Shown piece by piece: positions 37,757 to 46,736 of a stretch of DNA of 64,000 nucleotides (positions are counted from its first letter, which is position 1; every line of letters starts with the position of its first letter). Made by a program: the position numbers and the translations under genes. This stretch comes from Rufibacter tibetensis (GTDB taxonomy: Bacteria; Bacteroidota; Bacteroidia; Cytophagales; Hymenobacteraceae), in assembly GCF_001310085.1 (NCBI RefSeq), contig NZ_CP012643.1:1-64000 (forward strand), in the 5' to 3' direction. The notes under the pieces are model-generated. The model worked only from the letters and a program-made list of their open reading frames with translations. It was not told the origin of the DNA and ran no database searches.

Positions 37757-38476
37757 TCAAATCCCTCGCACGCGAATGGTATTCTCTATTTCCTGCCGGT
37801 AGTTTCTACCGATGGGGAGTTCTTTTCCCATTACTTCCACATGGCTTGGGGAAAACGAATCAATCTTATCTAAAGCCACAATATATGACCTATGGATCCG
37901 GGCAAAGCTCTCCTCAGGCAGCATCTCTTCCAAAGACGAGATGGTTTGTTTGGGTACTATCTGCTTGGTTGCCGTGACAATACGCACATAGTCCTTCAGG
38001 CTTTCTATGTACAGAATATCAGAGACCATCACTTTCACCATCTTGCGGTCAACCCTGAAATAAAGGAACCTGTCGCTGGAGGCATGGTGAAGTTGCGGAG
38101 AAGGGGCGGCAGCGATGGAAAGCTCTGGTTGATGAATTTTCTGGATAGCTCTTAACAGCCGCTCGAATGAGATGGGTTTAAGTAGATAATCTACCACATC
38201 AAGGTCAAACGCTTCTAAGGCGTACTCTGGGTAAGCAGTCGTAAAAATAACCTTAGGCGGGTGGCGCAGGGTCCTAAGAAAATGGGTCCCTAACAGCTGT
38301 GGCATCTTAATGTCAAGGAACATTAGATCAACGGGTTGCCGCTGAAGCTCTTCCAGCGCCGAGATGGCGTTATGGCATTGCCCCACTACCTGCAACATGG
38401 GCAATGAAGCTATATGAGACTGCAACACCGCCTGGGCGGGCGGCTCGTCATCTACTAAGAGGCATCTGATCTTCAT
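37757..38476 (-). CDS. LytTR family response regulator
   Basis: A 239-residue regulator. An N-terminal receiver domain with acidic pair DDE (residues 9-11) and phospho-Asp in MFLDIKMPQLLG is followed by a LytTR DNA-binding domain (about 140-235): FLYFRVDRKMVKV, LYIESLKDYVRI and FARIHRSYIVAL. It starts 5 nt after the stop of the LytS-type kinase gene. They form a standard LytS/LytTR two-component pair, with an unknown signal. Confidence 0.94.
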   Translation of the reverse strand: MKIRCLLVDDEPPAQAVLQSHIASLPMLQVVGQCHNAISALEELQRQPVDLMFLDIKMPQLLGTHFLRTLRHPPKVIFTTAYPEYALEAFDLDVVDYLLKPISFERLLRAIQKIHQPELSIAAAPSPQLHHASSDRFLYFRVDRKMVKVMVSDILYIESLKDYVRIVTATKQIVPKQTISSLEEMLPEESFARIHRSYIVALDKIDSFSPSHVEVMGKELPIGRNYRQEIENTIRVRGI

Positions 38477-38481
38477 AGCGG

Positions 38482-39576
38482 TTAGTGATAAAGCTGTTTT
38501 TCAGCAGATCTTCTGAACGTCATCCTTGTTTCGGCGGAAGCTTTTTCCATGTCAGACTCCTCCAACTGAAGCGTAAGGGTCACCAGAAAAGTCTCCGATT
38601 CCCGCCAAATGTTCAACTCATGTGTGGCAGGGTAAAGCAACTCCAACCTTTTTCTGACATTTGCCAATCCAATACCATGTGTTACCTGATGCTCTCCGGG
38701 AGGGTCTGCTTCCGGAACGGCATTCATTATCTTGAACTTCAAGGTGTGCCCCCTCACCATAATATCAAGGCTCACCCAAGCCTGGTCTAGTTGTTCGCTT
38801 GCCCCGTGTTTAAAGCTGTTTTCCAGAAAAGGTAACAGAAGCAAAGGCGCAATCAACTTCCCTTCTAAATTCCCTTCAATGTTGACAGAAAGATCCAGGC
38901 GTTCGCCATACCTCAATCTTTCCAGCTCCAGGTAGTCCTGAAGCATTCCTATCTCTTTGGACAGCGGCACTTTGGTCACGTTGCACTCATAAAGCATATA
39001 TTGCAGCAGCCCAGACAACTTTAATACTACCTCGGGGGCTATAGCCGAATGTACCAGGGTAAGCGAATACAGATTATTAAGAGTGTTGAATAGAAAATGT
39101 GGATGGACCTGGGCTTTCAGCAACTGTAACTCTGCTTTCAGTTTCTCCCCTTCCAGTTGAATGGACAATTGGTTTTTATTGTACCAATGCTTGGCCAGCT
39201 TAATTGCGCCGACAAACCCTGCAATACTTAATCCGCCCCTTAACCCCGCCATCAGGCCAAAGTAAAAACTGCTGCTCGGTTTCGTCACACGGAAATAGTC
39301 TCTGATCATGACCACCAGAGTATCAGAGATAAAGAAGGAAAGCGATGAGGCGATAAAGATGGTGGCGGCCAATCCCAGCAGGAATTCACTATAACGGCCC
39401 TTGAGCAGAAACCGCGGGATTAGCAGGTACATGAACGTGTAACTCAGTAATAGGTGCGTGGGCAAAAACGCCAGGGCTTCCAGGAGAGAAAGCTTGTAGA
39501 GGGTAGCAAATGAAGAATGGTGGCGGATTGGTGATGCCCACCGGCTTGCTTCCATACACAAGGGTAAAAAAGACAA
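38482..39576 (-). CDS. LytS-type sensor histidine kinase, N-terminus split by apparent frameshift
   Basis: The frame encodes the membrane-bound kinase from its second helix on: about three further helices, a linker coiled coil (KLKAELQLLKAQ), the His_kinase domain with phospho-His in VHPHFLFNTLNNLYSL, and an HATPase with LLLPFLENSFKHG and GIGLANVRKRLE. The first about 20 residues in this frame (up to RHHSS) are out of frame with the true N-terminus, which lies in another frame from an ATG at 39661. Homology-like continuity (helix 1 ending in YGSKPVGITNPPPFF, then FATLYKLSLLEALAFLP) implies a 1-nt shift near 39510. The gene may be inactive, restart internally, or the base may be a sequencing error. 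Confidence 0.85.
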   Translation of the reverse strand: MSFLPLCMEASRWASPIRHHSSFATLYKLSLLEALAFLPTHLLLSYTFMYLLIPRFLLKGRYSEFLLGLAATIFIASSLSFFISDTLVVMIRDYFRVTKPSSSFYFGLMAGLRGGLSIAGFVGAIKLAKHWYNKNQLSIQLEGEKLKAELQLLKAQVHPHFLFNTLNNLYSLTLVHSAIAPEVVLKLSGLLQYMLYECNVTKVPLSKEIGMLQDYLELERLRYGERLDLSVNIEGNLEGKLIAPLLLLPFLENSFKHGASEQLDQAWVSLDIMVRGHTLKFKIMNAVPEADPPGEHQVTHGIGLANVRKRLELLYPATHELNIWRESETFLVTLTLQLEESDMEKASAETRMTFRRSAEKQLYH

Positions 39577-39661
39577 CCCAGGCCAACCAGAAAACCAGGT
39601 GCCTGGCTACCCGGTACTTGGGGGCATCTGCAAAAATGAACTTTGTCCCTAATGCTGACAT
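39510..39661 (-). pseudogene. N-terminal fragment of the LytS-type kinase, in a shifted frame
   Basis: From the ATG at 39661 the minus strand encodes a signal-anchor start, KYRVARHLVFWLAWVVFFTLVYG, which is what a LytS-type sensor should begin with. The frame then continues past the shift point as a non-family sequence to 39389. A shift of one base near 39510 would join it to the 38482-39576 frame. Confidence 0.7.
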
Positions 39662-39914
39662 AACAAGCTCCTTTTTTTACCTTAAGATACAAGAAGGCAT
39701 CTCAAAAATCCACTTGTCAGAGCCTTTGTAGACGAAAGGATGTTTTCTGTCGCTGAACGACAAAAAGAGCATCCATTTTCCAACCATCTCTTTAAACAGG
39801 TAGAGTAGCGATAAACCAGATACGCCCAGCGAATAGCCAAGCAATGCGTTTTCTGGCAGTTTACTTTAGTCTTACAAAATCAAGTAAGGCATTTAACTTC
39901 AACTATTTACCGCT

Positions 39915-40220
39915 ATGAAAAACACATTCCTGAAATTCGCCATGGTTGTTGGGCTTTTCACTTTTCTCCCTGATTTCACAGTTTCCGCCCAAACCACAAC
40001 AGCTTCCTGGTACTGGGTAGTAGAATCCAACACCCGCCAGAAAAAAACCAGCATTGTGCGTTTCTACAATAAGGAGCATCAGCTGGTTTACGAGGAAAAA
40101 GTTACCGGCCGAAAACTGGACATCAGAAAACCTAAAAACAAAAAACTGCTGGACAACGCCCTTCAGCAAATCATGGTCACTCCTCCCACGTACGCCATTT
40201 TAGGCAGTAAGAAGTTTTAA
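39915..40220 (+). CDS. Small secreted hypothetical protein
   Basis: A 101-residue protein with a signal peptide (residues 1-25, MKNTFLKFAMVVGLFTFLPDFTVSAQ), then a polar, Lys-rich body with strands (WYWVVESN, SIVRFYNKEHQLVYEEKV). I do not recognise a family. It stands alone between the kinase pair and a terminator. It is likely exported to the periplasm. Confidence 0.7.
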   Translation: MKNTFLKFAMVVGLFTFLPDFTVSAQTTTASWYWVVESNTRQKKTSIVRFYNKEHQLVYEEKVTGRKLDIRKPKNKKLLDNALQQIMVTPPTYAILGSKKF

Positions 40221-40244
40221 ATAAACAGGTACAGTACTCACCTA

Positions 40245-40286
40245 AATAAGAAAGCCACTTAGCTGCAGCTGAGTGGCTTTCTTATT
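40245..40286. terminator. Bidirectional terminator between convergent genes
   Basis: A perfect 15-bp stem AATAAGAAAGCCACT (40245-40259) with its complement (40272-40286). The loop TAGCTGCAGCTG is itself palindromic. Confidence 0.85.
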
Positions 40287-40409
40287 TTCAATATGCAGAT
40301 GGCAGCGCTATCAAAGACAAACGTTTCTGACTTGTTCTCCGAAAAACAGCCTTAGAACAGAACCCTTCTCAACTAAAGGGAATGCCTTGTCTCTACCCTT
40401 TGCTGGAAT

Positions 40410-40844
40410 TTACTTCTTCTCGTACACAATGAGCAGCGTTAACTCAGTGTCTTTGTCTGGGGTAAGTCCGTGCGAACTGCCAGGCCTGGTTAAAATGGCA
40501 TCGCCTGGTTTTACGGGAAACGTTTTGCCGTTCATCTGCATCTGCCCCGTTCCGCTTAGGATATAGTACACCTCATCTTCTTTCTGCAAATGGTACCCGA
40601 TGGATGCTCCGGGTTTAAGGACTCTTTTCCGAAAAGCAGTTTTAAAATCAGGCACACCCTCAAAGAAGCTATAGGCAACAGTTTCCCCTCCCCCATTATG
40701 CGGACCGGGTTGCTTTTTGGCTACTTGCGCATCTTGCTCCAGAACATATCCCTTTTGCTCCGTTGCTTTCTCCTGTGCTAACAAAGAGGTGTCTGAGGTC
40801 AAAAGAAGAACAAGGAAAAACGAAAGCAGATATCTGTATCCCAT
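40410..40844 (-). CDS. Secreted cupin-domain protein
   Basis: A protein of about 144 residues from the ATG at 40844: signal peptide [23 protein letters not shown], then a single cupin domain. The motif with metal-binding residues is [24 protein letters not shown], and the second motif is [16 protein letters not shown]. Small secreted cupins bind sugars or metals; no catalytic role is proven. The longer frame to 40901 gives no extra signal sequence. Confidence 0.88.
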   Translation of the reverse strand: MGYRYLLSFFLVLLLTSDTSLLAQEKATEQKGYVLEQDAQVAKKQPGPHNGGGETVAYSFFEGVPDFKTAFRKRVLKPGASIGYHLQKEDEVYYILSGTGQMQMNGKTFPVKPGDAILTRPGSSHGLTPDKDTELTLLIVYEKK

Positions 40845-40961
40845 AACTGTAGAGGTAGGTATAAACGAAAGATACAAAGATTCTAAAGTCGATAGCTGCA
40901 CCTGGCTTCAGAAAATTGGATGCCAACACTTACTAAGGTGTGACCCTTCTTTTTTGTACGG

Positions 40962-42509
40962 CTATTTGCCTGAAGCGGAAATTACCTTTTCCTTCATCAT
41001 CCTATCGGCCCAGGGTATAAAGTATTTTATATTGGGGGCATCAGTGTGGCCCCCGTCGTGTTGGCGCCAGGCTAAATGGCCGTCCAGCAAACTCACGTTT
41101 ACGCCGGGCATCTTTGCGGTCTTGTAATCATATCCAACGCCCAGGTCTTTCGCGCCCAACAGCTTGAACACGGGTCCAGCGGCCACGGTGGCCATGTAAC
41201 TGCCCTGCTGGTCTAGCCACTTGGCATCGCCTTGTTCGGGTATGCCGTAGCTGATAAAGGTGGCTCTAGGAGCACAGAGAGCAATTAACTGATGGGCATC
41301 TACCGGAATATCATTGGCGGTTTTGGGGCCGAAAGTAGCGTCAGAGGCACCGTACTTCAGAAAATTTCCGGCCATCCAATGGTATTCGCCGCTGCTGGTC
41401 AGGCTTTCCACGGCTTCCCCGAAGTTGCGGCGGTGCAGTTTCGCTCCCCCTTCACCTGAAGAACCGATCAAGCCCACGGCAAAGCGCTGATCAAAAGCCA
41501 GCGCCACCAGTGCTGCTTTCCCGAACCGGGATACGCCTTCAATGCCCACCCGTTTGGCATCTACCGCCGGATCCGTTTCCAGGTAGTCTAGTCCGCGTGA
41601 GGCACCCCAAGCCCAGGCCCGGAGCGCACCCCAATCATCGGGTTTGCGGGTCTGTCCTTTGTTCACCAACCCAATAATGCCTTTGGTCAGCCCGGCTCCG
41701 TTATCGGCCTGGATGCTGCCCGGTTCAATTAAAACGTACCCCCAGCCCGCGGCCAGCAGTTGCTGTGGCGTGGGCGGATCTCCAGCGGGCGGCAAACCAA
41801 AGCTTGGAGCGGGTGCCACAATGGGGTTATAAGCCGGATACTGTTCAAACACTGCTTTCAACGAAGGATCTGTTTCCACCAGCAGTTTCTTCATAGCGAC
41901 ATTTACCTTCTCCAGGCTTTCCTTGGGTGGTTGCGCCGGAGCCGGCAAAGCACTACGGCTGAACATCATCAAGACCGGTACCGGTCCTTTGGCATTGGCA
42001 GGTGTAACGACCGTCATGTTGATGTTCACCTCCAGCGCAGGATATTGCGAATTGTCTACTTGCCCTACCAACTGCTTTGCGTTAACCGGAATCCAGCCCA
42101 CCATCTCCCGCTCAGAGATCATGGTTTTCCAGGTTACTTTAGGCACGTTTTTAGGAATTCGGCCAAACACCTCGCGCTCAAACTCCTCTACTATCTCGGG
42201 CCGGCGCTGGTTCCACCACTGGGCAGGCGTCGTTACTTTCTTACGGTTTTTGAGGGTGAGCACCTCCTGCAGGTTGGGGTACGGGTTCGCCTTGGCTTCA
42301 TCATAGTTGGCAGCATTGGGTGCTTTGGGATCACTGCTGGGCCCAGGCCGAAGCGTCTTAATACCCAATTGCTTCATCATCTGCTGGTGGTCCTGCTCTG
42401 CAGTGAGATTCAATGGCGCAGGATAATTTGCAGCGGTTCCGGTAGTGGCCTGCTGCGCCGAAGCCGAAGAAACCACTAAGCTGAACAATACGATAAGTGC
42501 TTTTCTCAT
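40962..42509 (-). CDS. CE15-like glucuronoyl methylesterase
   Basis: A 515-residue protein with a signal peptide (residues 1-18, ending ASAQ) and an alpha/beta hydrolase domain. The nucleophile Ser327 lies in GVSRFGK, the G-x-S-R-x-G-K pattern of CE15 glucuronoyl esterases. GSSGEGGAKLHRR supplies the acidic residue and DGGHTDAPN the catalytic His. CE15 enzymes cleave the ester between glucuronoxylan and lignin. It lies next to the SASA esterase on the same strand (20-nt gap), so they are probably an operon. Confidence 0.88.
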   Translation of the reverse strand: MRKALIVLFSLVVSSASAQQATTGTAANYPAPLNLTAEQDHQQMMKQLGIKTLRPGPSSDPKAPNAANYDEAKANPYPNLQEVLTLKNRKKVTTPAQWWNQRRPEIVEEFEREVFGRIPKNVPKVTWKTMISEREMVGWIPVNAKQLVGQVDNSQYPALEVNINMTVVTPANAKGPVPVLMMFSRSALPAPAQPPKESLEKVNVAMKKLLVETDPSLKAVFEQYPAYNPIVAPAPSFGLPPAGDPPTPQQLLAAGWGYVLIEPGSIQADNGAGLTKGIIGLVNKGQTRKPDDWGALRAWAWGASRGLDYLETDPAVDAKRVGIEGVSRFGKAALVALAFDQRFAVGLIGSSGEGGAKLHRRNFGEAVESLTSSGEYHWMAGNFLKYGASDATFGPKTANDIPVDAHQLIALCAPRATFISYGIPEQGDAKWLDQQGSYMATVAAGPVFKLLGAKDLGVGYDYKTAKMPGVNVSLLDGHLAWRQHDGGHTDAPNIKYFIPWADRMMKEKVISASGK

Positions 42510-42529
42510 GGTGGTAGAAGCCTGTACGG

Positions 42530-44494
42530 TTAGTTATCGGTGCGGAAAGGGGAAGCGGGTAATTTTTCCTTGTTGTAGAGGTTGGCACCGTCTGGGTTAT
42601 CGGCCCAGGCATAGCGCACGAATTTAGGCTCTGGTACCTCGTCGCTCCACACCACTACTTTGTCGCCCTCTATTCTGGCATTCGCCCACACAAACTTTTT
42701 ATCGGCTCCGGCAATGGCAAACTGACTTAGCTCCTCGCCGTCAATGGAAATCAACCCGCTGCCCACGTTCGTAAAACTCAGGATGATCTTATTCCCCTCG
42801 ATCTTGGAGGATTGGTACAGCGGACCAGAGGAGACGATCTTTTTGTCGCTGTAAATCAGTTTCATGGCAGCCAGAGCCAACCGTTCGCCCACGTCTTTCT
42901 TGTTATCCGGGTGAATGTCGTTCCACTCGCCTAGCTCAATGGTGACGGCCATGGCCGTGTTAGGCACTGAAAGGGTTTGGAGCGCCGCTTCCCGCATCAT
43001 GGCCCAGTTGCTTTCAGTGGGCAGGTAATTCCTTTCCATAAAATTAGGAAGCTGGACAAAGAGGAACGGAAGATTGCCTTGTCCCCACTTGTCACGCCAA
43101 TCAGAGATCAAGGCAGGCAACAACTTTTTGTATTCTGTAGGGTTGCCGGCGTTGCTTTCGCCCTGGTACCATAAAATGCCTTTGAGGGTGTAGTCTGTGG
43201 CAGGGGCTACCATGGCGTTATACAAAGCGGAGGGTTGGTTCTGGGCACTGATACCGCCTTCAAATCCCCCACTAGCGGGACGGTATACATCACCCACTTT
43301 GTATTGCCAGGTGCCTTTCAGGTCTAGGGTCTGGCCGTTGGCTTCCAGGTAGTAGGGTTTATCTGGCACAAAGCCGCCCTTGCCGCCTTGGTTCAGCACG
43401 CGTATCACAAAGAGATTCTTCCCTGCTTTTAAAGTACCTGCCGGAATGGCGTATCTTCTCTGCGGATATTGGTACCCTGTGCTTCCGACCTGTTTTCCGT
43501 TAATGTACAGGAAATCAGCATCTACAATGCGGCCCAGGAACACCTTGGCCGGTACGCCCACCATGGAAGCAGGAACGTCTATTTCGCGACGGTACCATAC
43601 AGCGCCGTTCAGATCTTTGATGCCCTGGTCTTCCCAATAGCCGGGGATGTTGATATCGCGCCATCCCTTGGGCTCATACGCCGGATCAAACCATTTTACT
43701 TCTCCCGTCAGGCCCTTGTCAAGCTCGGGCTTCTGCCGGTTGGCAGCTGCTACTGCCGCGGCCCGACGTTGAATTGGGTTTACATAGCTGGTGTCGCGGT
43801 TCTTGTTGATGGTAGCCAAGATAGCGGGGAATTCCTTCAGGCCTTCTTCACTGGTCCAGGCTTCAATGGGCGTTCCGCCTACGCTGGCATTGATCAACCC
43901 AATCGGAATTTTGTACCGGTCGTACAGTTTCCGGGCGAAGAAATAGGCCACGGCAGAGAAGTTGTTCACGTCCTGCGGGTTTGCCCATTTCCAAGACGCA
44001 TTAGCTGGCAAATCCTGCGCCGGGCCTTCCATGTTGGTCGCGGTCGGTATCCAGAAATGCCTAATCTGGGGGTAATTAGCAGTTATGATATCGTTGGCAT
44101 AAGTGATGTTATGCAGCGACATTTGGTGTACCATGTTAGACTGCCCGGAGCAGAAATACACATCGCCCAACAGGATGTCTTTTACGGTGATCTGGTTGCT
44201 GCCTTTGATGTCCATGGTGTAAGGACCGCCAGCCTTCATAGGCGACAAGGCTACCTCCCATTTACCGCTGGGGTTGGTGGTGGATTTGTAGTTTTTACCC
44301 CTGAAACTAACCGTCACTTTTTCGCCGGGAGCGGCCCATCCCCAAACTTTGGTTTTGGCATCGCGCTGTAACACCATTCCGTCACTTACCAACTTTGGCA
44401 ATCTTACCTGACTAAAAGCCTCTGCCTGGAACAGGCACAGAAGGGCAAAAACAATATACTTTCCTTTGCTGCGGTACATGTTTGTTCTACTCAT
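42530..44494 (-). CDS. Secreted SASA-family sialate O-acetylesterase-like enzyme
   Basis: A protein of about 654 residues from ATG 44494 (44479 gives an equally good signal peptide; the 44533 start is less likely). The SGNH-like core has GDVYFCSGQSNM with the catalytic Ser, LINASVGGTPIEAWTS and the late DIHPDNKKDVGERLA (Asp-x-x-His). A jelly-roll insert (VPAKVFLGRIVDADFLYING) splits the domain, as in Bacteroidota SASA proteins. Targets are acetyl esters on polysaccharides or sialic acids. It precedes the CE15 gene with a 20-nt gap. Confidence 0.9.
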   Translation of the reverse strand: MSRTNMYRSKGKYIVFALLCLFQAEAFSQVRLPKLVSDGMVLQRDAKTKVWGWAAPGEKVTVSFRGKNYKSTTNPSGKWEVALSPMKAGGPYTMDIKGSNQITVKDILLGDVYFCSGQSNMVHQMSLHNITYANDIITANYPQIRHFWIPTATNMEGPAQDLPANASWKWANPQDVNNFSAVAYFFARKLYDRYKIPIGLINASVGGTPIEAWTSEEGLKEFPAILATINKNRDTSYVNPIQRRAAAVAAANRQKPELDKGLTGEVKWFDPAYEPKGWRDINIPGYWEDQGIKDLNGAVWYRREIDVPASMVGVPAKVFLGRIVDADFLYINGKQVGSTGYQYPQRRYAIPAGTLKAGKNLFVIRVLNQGGKGGFVPDKPYYLEANGQTLDLKGTWQYKVGDVYRPASGGFEGGISAQNQPSALYNAMVAPATDYTLKGILWYQGESNAGNPTEYKKLLPALISDWRDKWGQGNLPFLFVQLPNFMERNYLPTESNWAMMREAALQTLSVPNTAMAVTIELGEWNDIHPDNKKDVGERLALAAMKLIYSDKKIVSSGPLYQSSKIEGNKIILSFTNVGSGLISIDGEELSQFAIAGADKKFVWANARIEGDKVVVWSDEVPEPKFVRYAWADNPDGANLYNKEKLPASPFRTDN

Positions 44495-44549
44495 TCTTAA
44501 ATTAAGATGAAAAATCAGATAAGCAATGTACAATTAAAATAGGATGGTA

Positions 44550-44762
44550 AAAAGGACCAGTCCATTTTGGTGATGGTTTTACTTAAACACACTCAAACTG
44601 GACTGGTCCTTTTCAATAAATCCTTTCTCATCCTTGTAACGGTTAGAAAGCGATAATTCAAAAATATAATTTGAAGCCTAACTCCGGAAAACGGAAGAAC
44701 ATCCAGAAGAAAACCACTCCTAATATAAAGAGCGGCTTCCTTCTGGATGTTCTTCCGTTTTC
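44550..44762 (-). terminator. Two long-stem hairpins downstream of the YceI gene
   Basis: On the minus strand the YceI gene is followed by a 23-bp perfect stem (44687-44709 with 44740-44762, 30-nt loop) and then a 15-bp perfect stem (44550-44564 with 44599-44613, 34-nt loop) ending AAAAGG/CCTTTT. Long loops are unusual for terminators, but both probably stop or process this transcript. Confidence 0.65.
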
Positions 44763-44823
44763 AGAGACTACTTCTTCAACGCTTCCCTCATACTGGAAAA
44801 TGGTTGAAGGAATTACTTTCAAA

Positions 44824-45444
44824 TTACTGCTTATGCCCTTTAATGTCTAAGGAAATATCCACTTTAGGGAGGATGTGGTGTTCGCATAAAGCAGGGTCTG
44901 CGGCGTACATCATGCCCCATTTGGTTCTGTCTAGTTGGAAATCAGCTTTCATCTCTATTTTGCTTCCTTCCATTATGATCCTGGCCGGAAAGGTGATGGC
45001 ATGTGTCTGACCCAACATGTTAAAATCTCCAGTAACGGCATAGTTGTCGTTGGCTGCTCCCCCACCGGTGGAAGAAGCCAACGGCTGAACATTGGTGATC
45101 TTGAAAGAAGCGTTAGGGTGCAGCACTACATTGAAGAAATCGGGGCTTTTGAGGTGCTCAAGCAAGGCGGACTTTACGTGGTCGGGTAAATCGAAGTTCT
45201 GGATGGAATAAATAGGAATGGTAAACGAACCGGATTTCACTTTGCCGTCCACCACCTCTACGCCCGAGCTGGTCACTTTAAAGGAGCCATCGTGGTACAG
45301 GGTGGGACTGTAGCCTTTCCATTTTACTACAGAATTTTCTTCTTCTATGGCGTAAGGCGTTTTGGTGATCTCTTCTGTCTCTTCGCAGCTTGTCAGGTTC
45401 AGGGCGAAAGAAAATACAATGAGGGATAAAAGTGCTTTTTTCAT
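44824..45444 (-). CDS. YceI family lipoprotein
   Basis: A 206-residue protein with a lipobox (FALNLTSC, lipidated Cys20) and a YceI-type lipocalin-like barrel: YAIEEENSVVKWKGYSP at the start, then DGKVKSGSFTIPI and a C-terminal TKWGMMYAADPALCEHHILPKVDISLDIKG. YceI proteins bind isoprenoid-like lipids in the periplasm. It would be an inner- or outer-membrane-anchored form. The specific ligand is unknown. Confidence 0.93.
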   Translation of the reverse strand: MKKALLSLIVFSFALNLTSCEETEEITKTPYAIEEENSVVKWKGYSPTLYHDGSFKVTSSGVEVVDGKVKSGSFTIPIYSIQNFDLPDHVKSALLEHLKSPDFFNVVLHPNASFKITNVQPLASSTGGGAANDNYAVTGDFNMLGQTHAITFPARIIMEGSKIEMKADFQLDRTKWGMMYAADPALCEHHILPKVDISLDIKGHKQ

Positions 45445-45600
45445 GGCGTTTATAGACGTATTTTTTGGGTTGATTTTAAATTTTCAGGCAAAAAATAGCC
45501 GGTCACTTCCTGTGGAGAAGTTGAAGCTGGTTTATAAAAATTGGGGTGTTGATATTAAAGGGATTCCTCCCGAAGACGTTCTCCTTGCGGAGGCACTTAG

Positions 45601-45966
45601 TTAAGAATTCTGGTACTCGGCAGGCAGGGTGGCCCAAACATGGAGGCAGCCCATTTGCTGGATGAGGTACGTGACATCATGGTACTCTATTAGGCTACTT
45701 CCTCTGTTTTGCAGGCTTGTTTCCAGGTAGACTGCTACCTGGTCCAATTGGCTGCTTAAAAGGTGCTTTGACCGATGGGCAGCCGTGAAATAGGATCTCA
45801 GGATTCTTAGGTAGCCCACCAGCACCTCGGTAGCAGCGGCATCCAGCGGAATAGTCACTTTGGAAGTGGTGAGTACTGCCTTTGCCGGTGAAGAAGTCCC
45901 GTCCCCAAACCCCGCAGTATTGTGCACAGTTACCTGAGGGGATTTGAAAAGGACGGCTTGCTTCAT
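45601..45966 (-). CDS. Hypothetical protein
   Basis: A 121-residue protein with no signal peptide or membrane helix. It shows helical segments (about 45-90) with a few Cys and His residues near the end (GCLHVWATLPAE). No family is recognised. It lies 35 nt downstream of the cupin gene on the same strand, so the two may share a transcript. Confidence 0.6.
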   Translation of the reverse strand: MKQAVLFKSPQVTVHNTAGFGDGTSSPAKAVLTTSKVTIPLDAAATEVLVGYLRILRSYFTAAHRSKHLLSSQLDQVAVYLETSLQNRGSSLIEYHDVTYLIQQMGCLHVWATLPAEYQNS

Positions 45967-46001
45967 GCTAGTACTTCTATTATCTGGTGAGAAAGGTGCG
46001 C

Positions 46002-46481
46002 TTACACAAAAAGCACCCCATATTTTCCTATCAACTGTGAGGTCATGTGCCTGATCACTTCGGCGGGTGGCGGACCCTGCGGCGGTACAACCTTTAACTC
46101 TTCAGCGGCCGGAAAACTGAATTCCAGAAAGTAGTTCAGGAACTGCCCCGGCGTGATCAAGGTCAGGAAGCGCGCACTTTCAGACTCAATGCTGAAGAGG
46201 TGCGGAGTCTGGCGTGGTGCGAAGACAGCATCGCCGGACACTGCCTTGATTGTTTTGTCTCCTATTTTAAAGGTCATTTCGCCAGAAAGCAGATAAAACG
46301 TTTCGTCTTCCCGGCTGTGCACGTGTACGGGTGGTTCAGCTCCTCTGGGCAAGGTCATGTCTACCAAGGCCATGCATTCCGCGGTTTGCTCCGGCGAAAG
46401 AAGCACTTTGAAGAATCCTCCCTGGTAACTTCTGTACGCCTGGGTGGTGATTTTTGCTGCTACATTTCGTAATGTTTTCAT
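46002..46481 (-). CDS. Cupin-domain protein
   Basis: A protein of about 159 residues from the ATG at 46481 (MKTLRN). A single cupin fold has PPVHVHSREDETFYLLSGEMTF (His-x-His and Glu metal-binding residues) and SGDAVFAPRQTPHLF. No signal peptide, so it is cytosolic. It may bind a small ligand or dioxygenate it. The AraC gene on the same strand, 256 nt upstream, is a plausible regulator. Confidence 0.88.
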   Translation of the reverse strand: MKTLRNVAAKITTQAYRSYQGGFFKVLLSPEQTAECMALVDMTLPRGAEPPVHVHSREDETFYLLSGEMTFKIGDKTIKAVSGDAVFAPRQTPHLFSIESESARFLTLITPGQFLNYFLEFSFPAAEELKVVPPQGPPPAEVIRHMTSQLIGKYGVLFV

Positions 46482-46736
46482 GTCTTTATTGGTTATGATT
46501 AACATTACAAAGATGGGATACCGCTCAACCTAAAACTTGTACAAAAACGACCTACAACATTCATTACTATCTATTTATAAACACCTCTTTATAAATAAAA
46601 ACAGAACACCCCTTCCTAACCCCTGTGGTTTCAAAAGGAATATTCTGCGAGAGAATAAGGAAAGTTAAATGGCGGTTTTACTGCCAGTTTGTTTCATAAA
46701 GCACTTACCGTGCGTCACGAAAAGTTCTTTAGAGCT

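Noticed and set aside
43469-44371. 300-codon plus-strand frame opposite the SASA esterase
   Set aside because: Antisense to a clear esterase gene; translation has no recognisable domain.
45481-45604. Plus-strand frame ending VEKLKLVYKNWGVDIKGIPPEDVLLAEALS
   Set aside because: The end looks somewhat protein-like, but the frame begins inside the YceI gene antisense and has no good start or family. Too weak to call.
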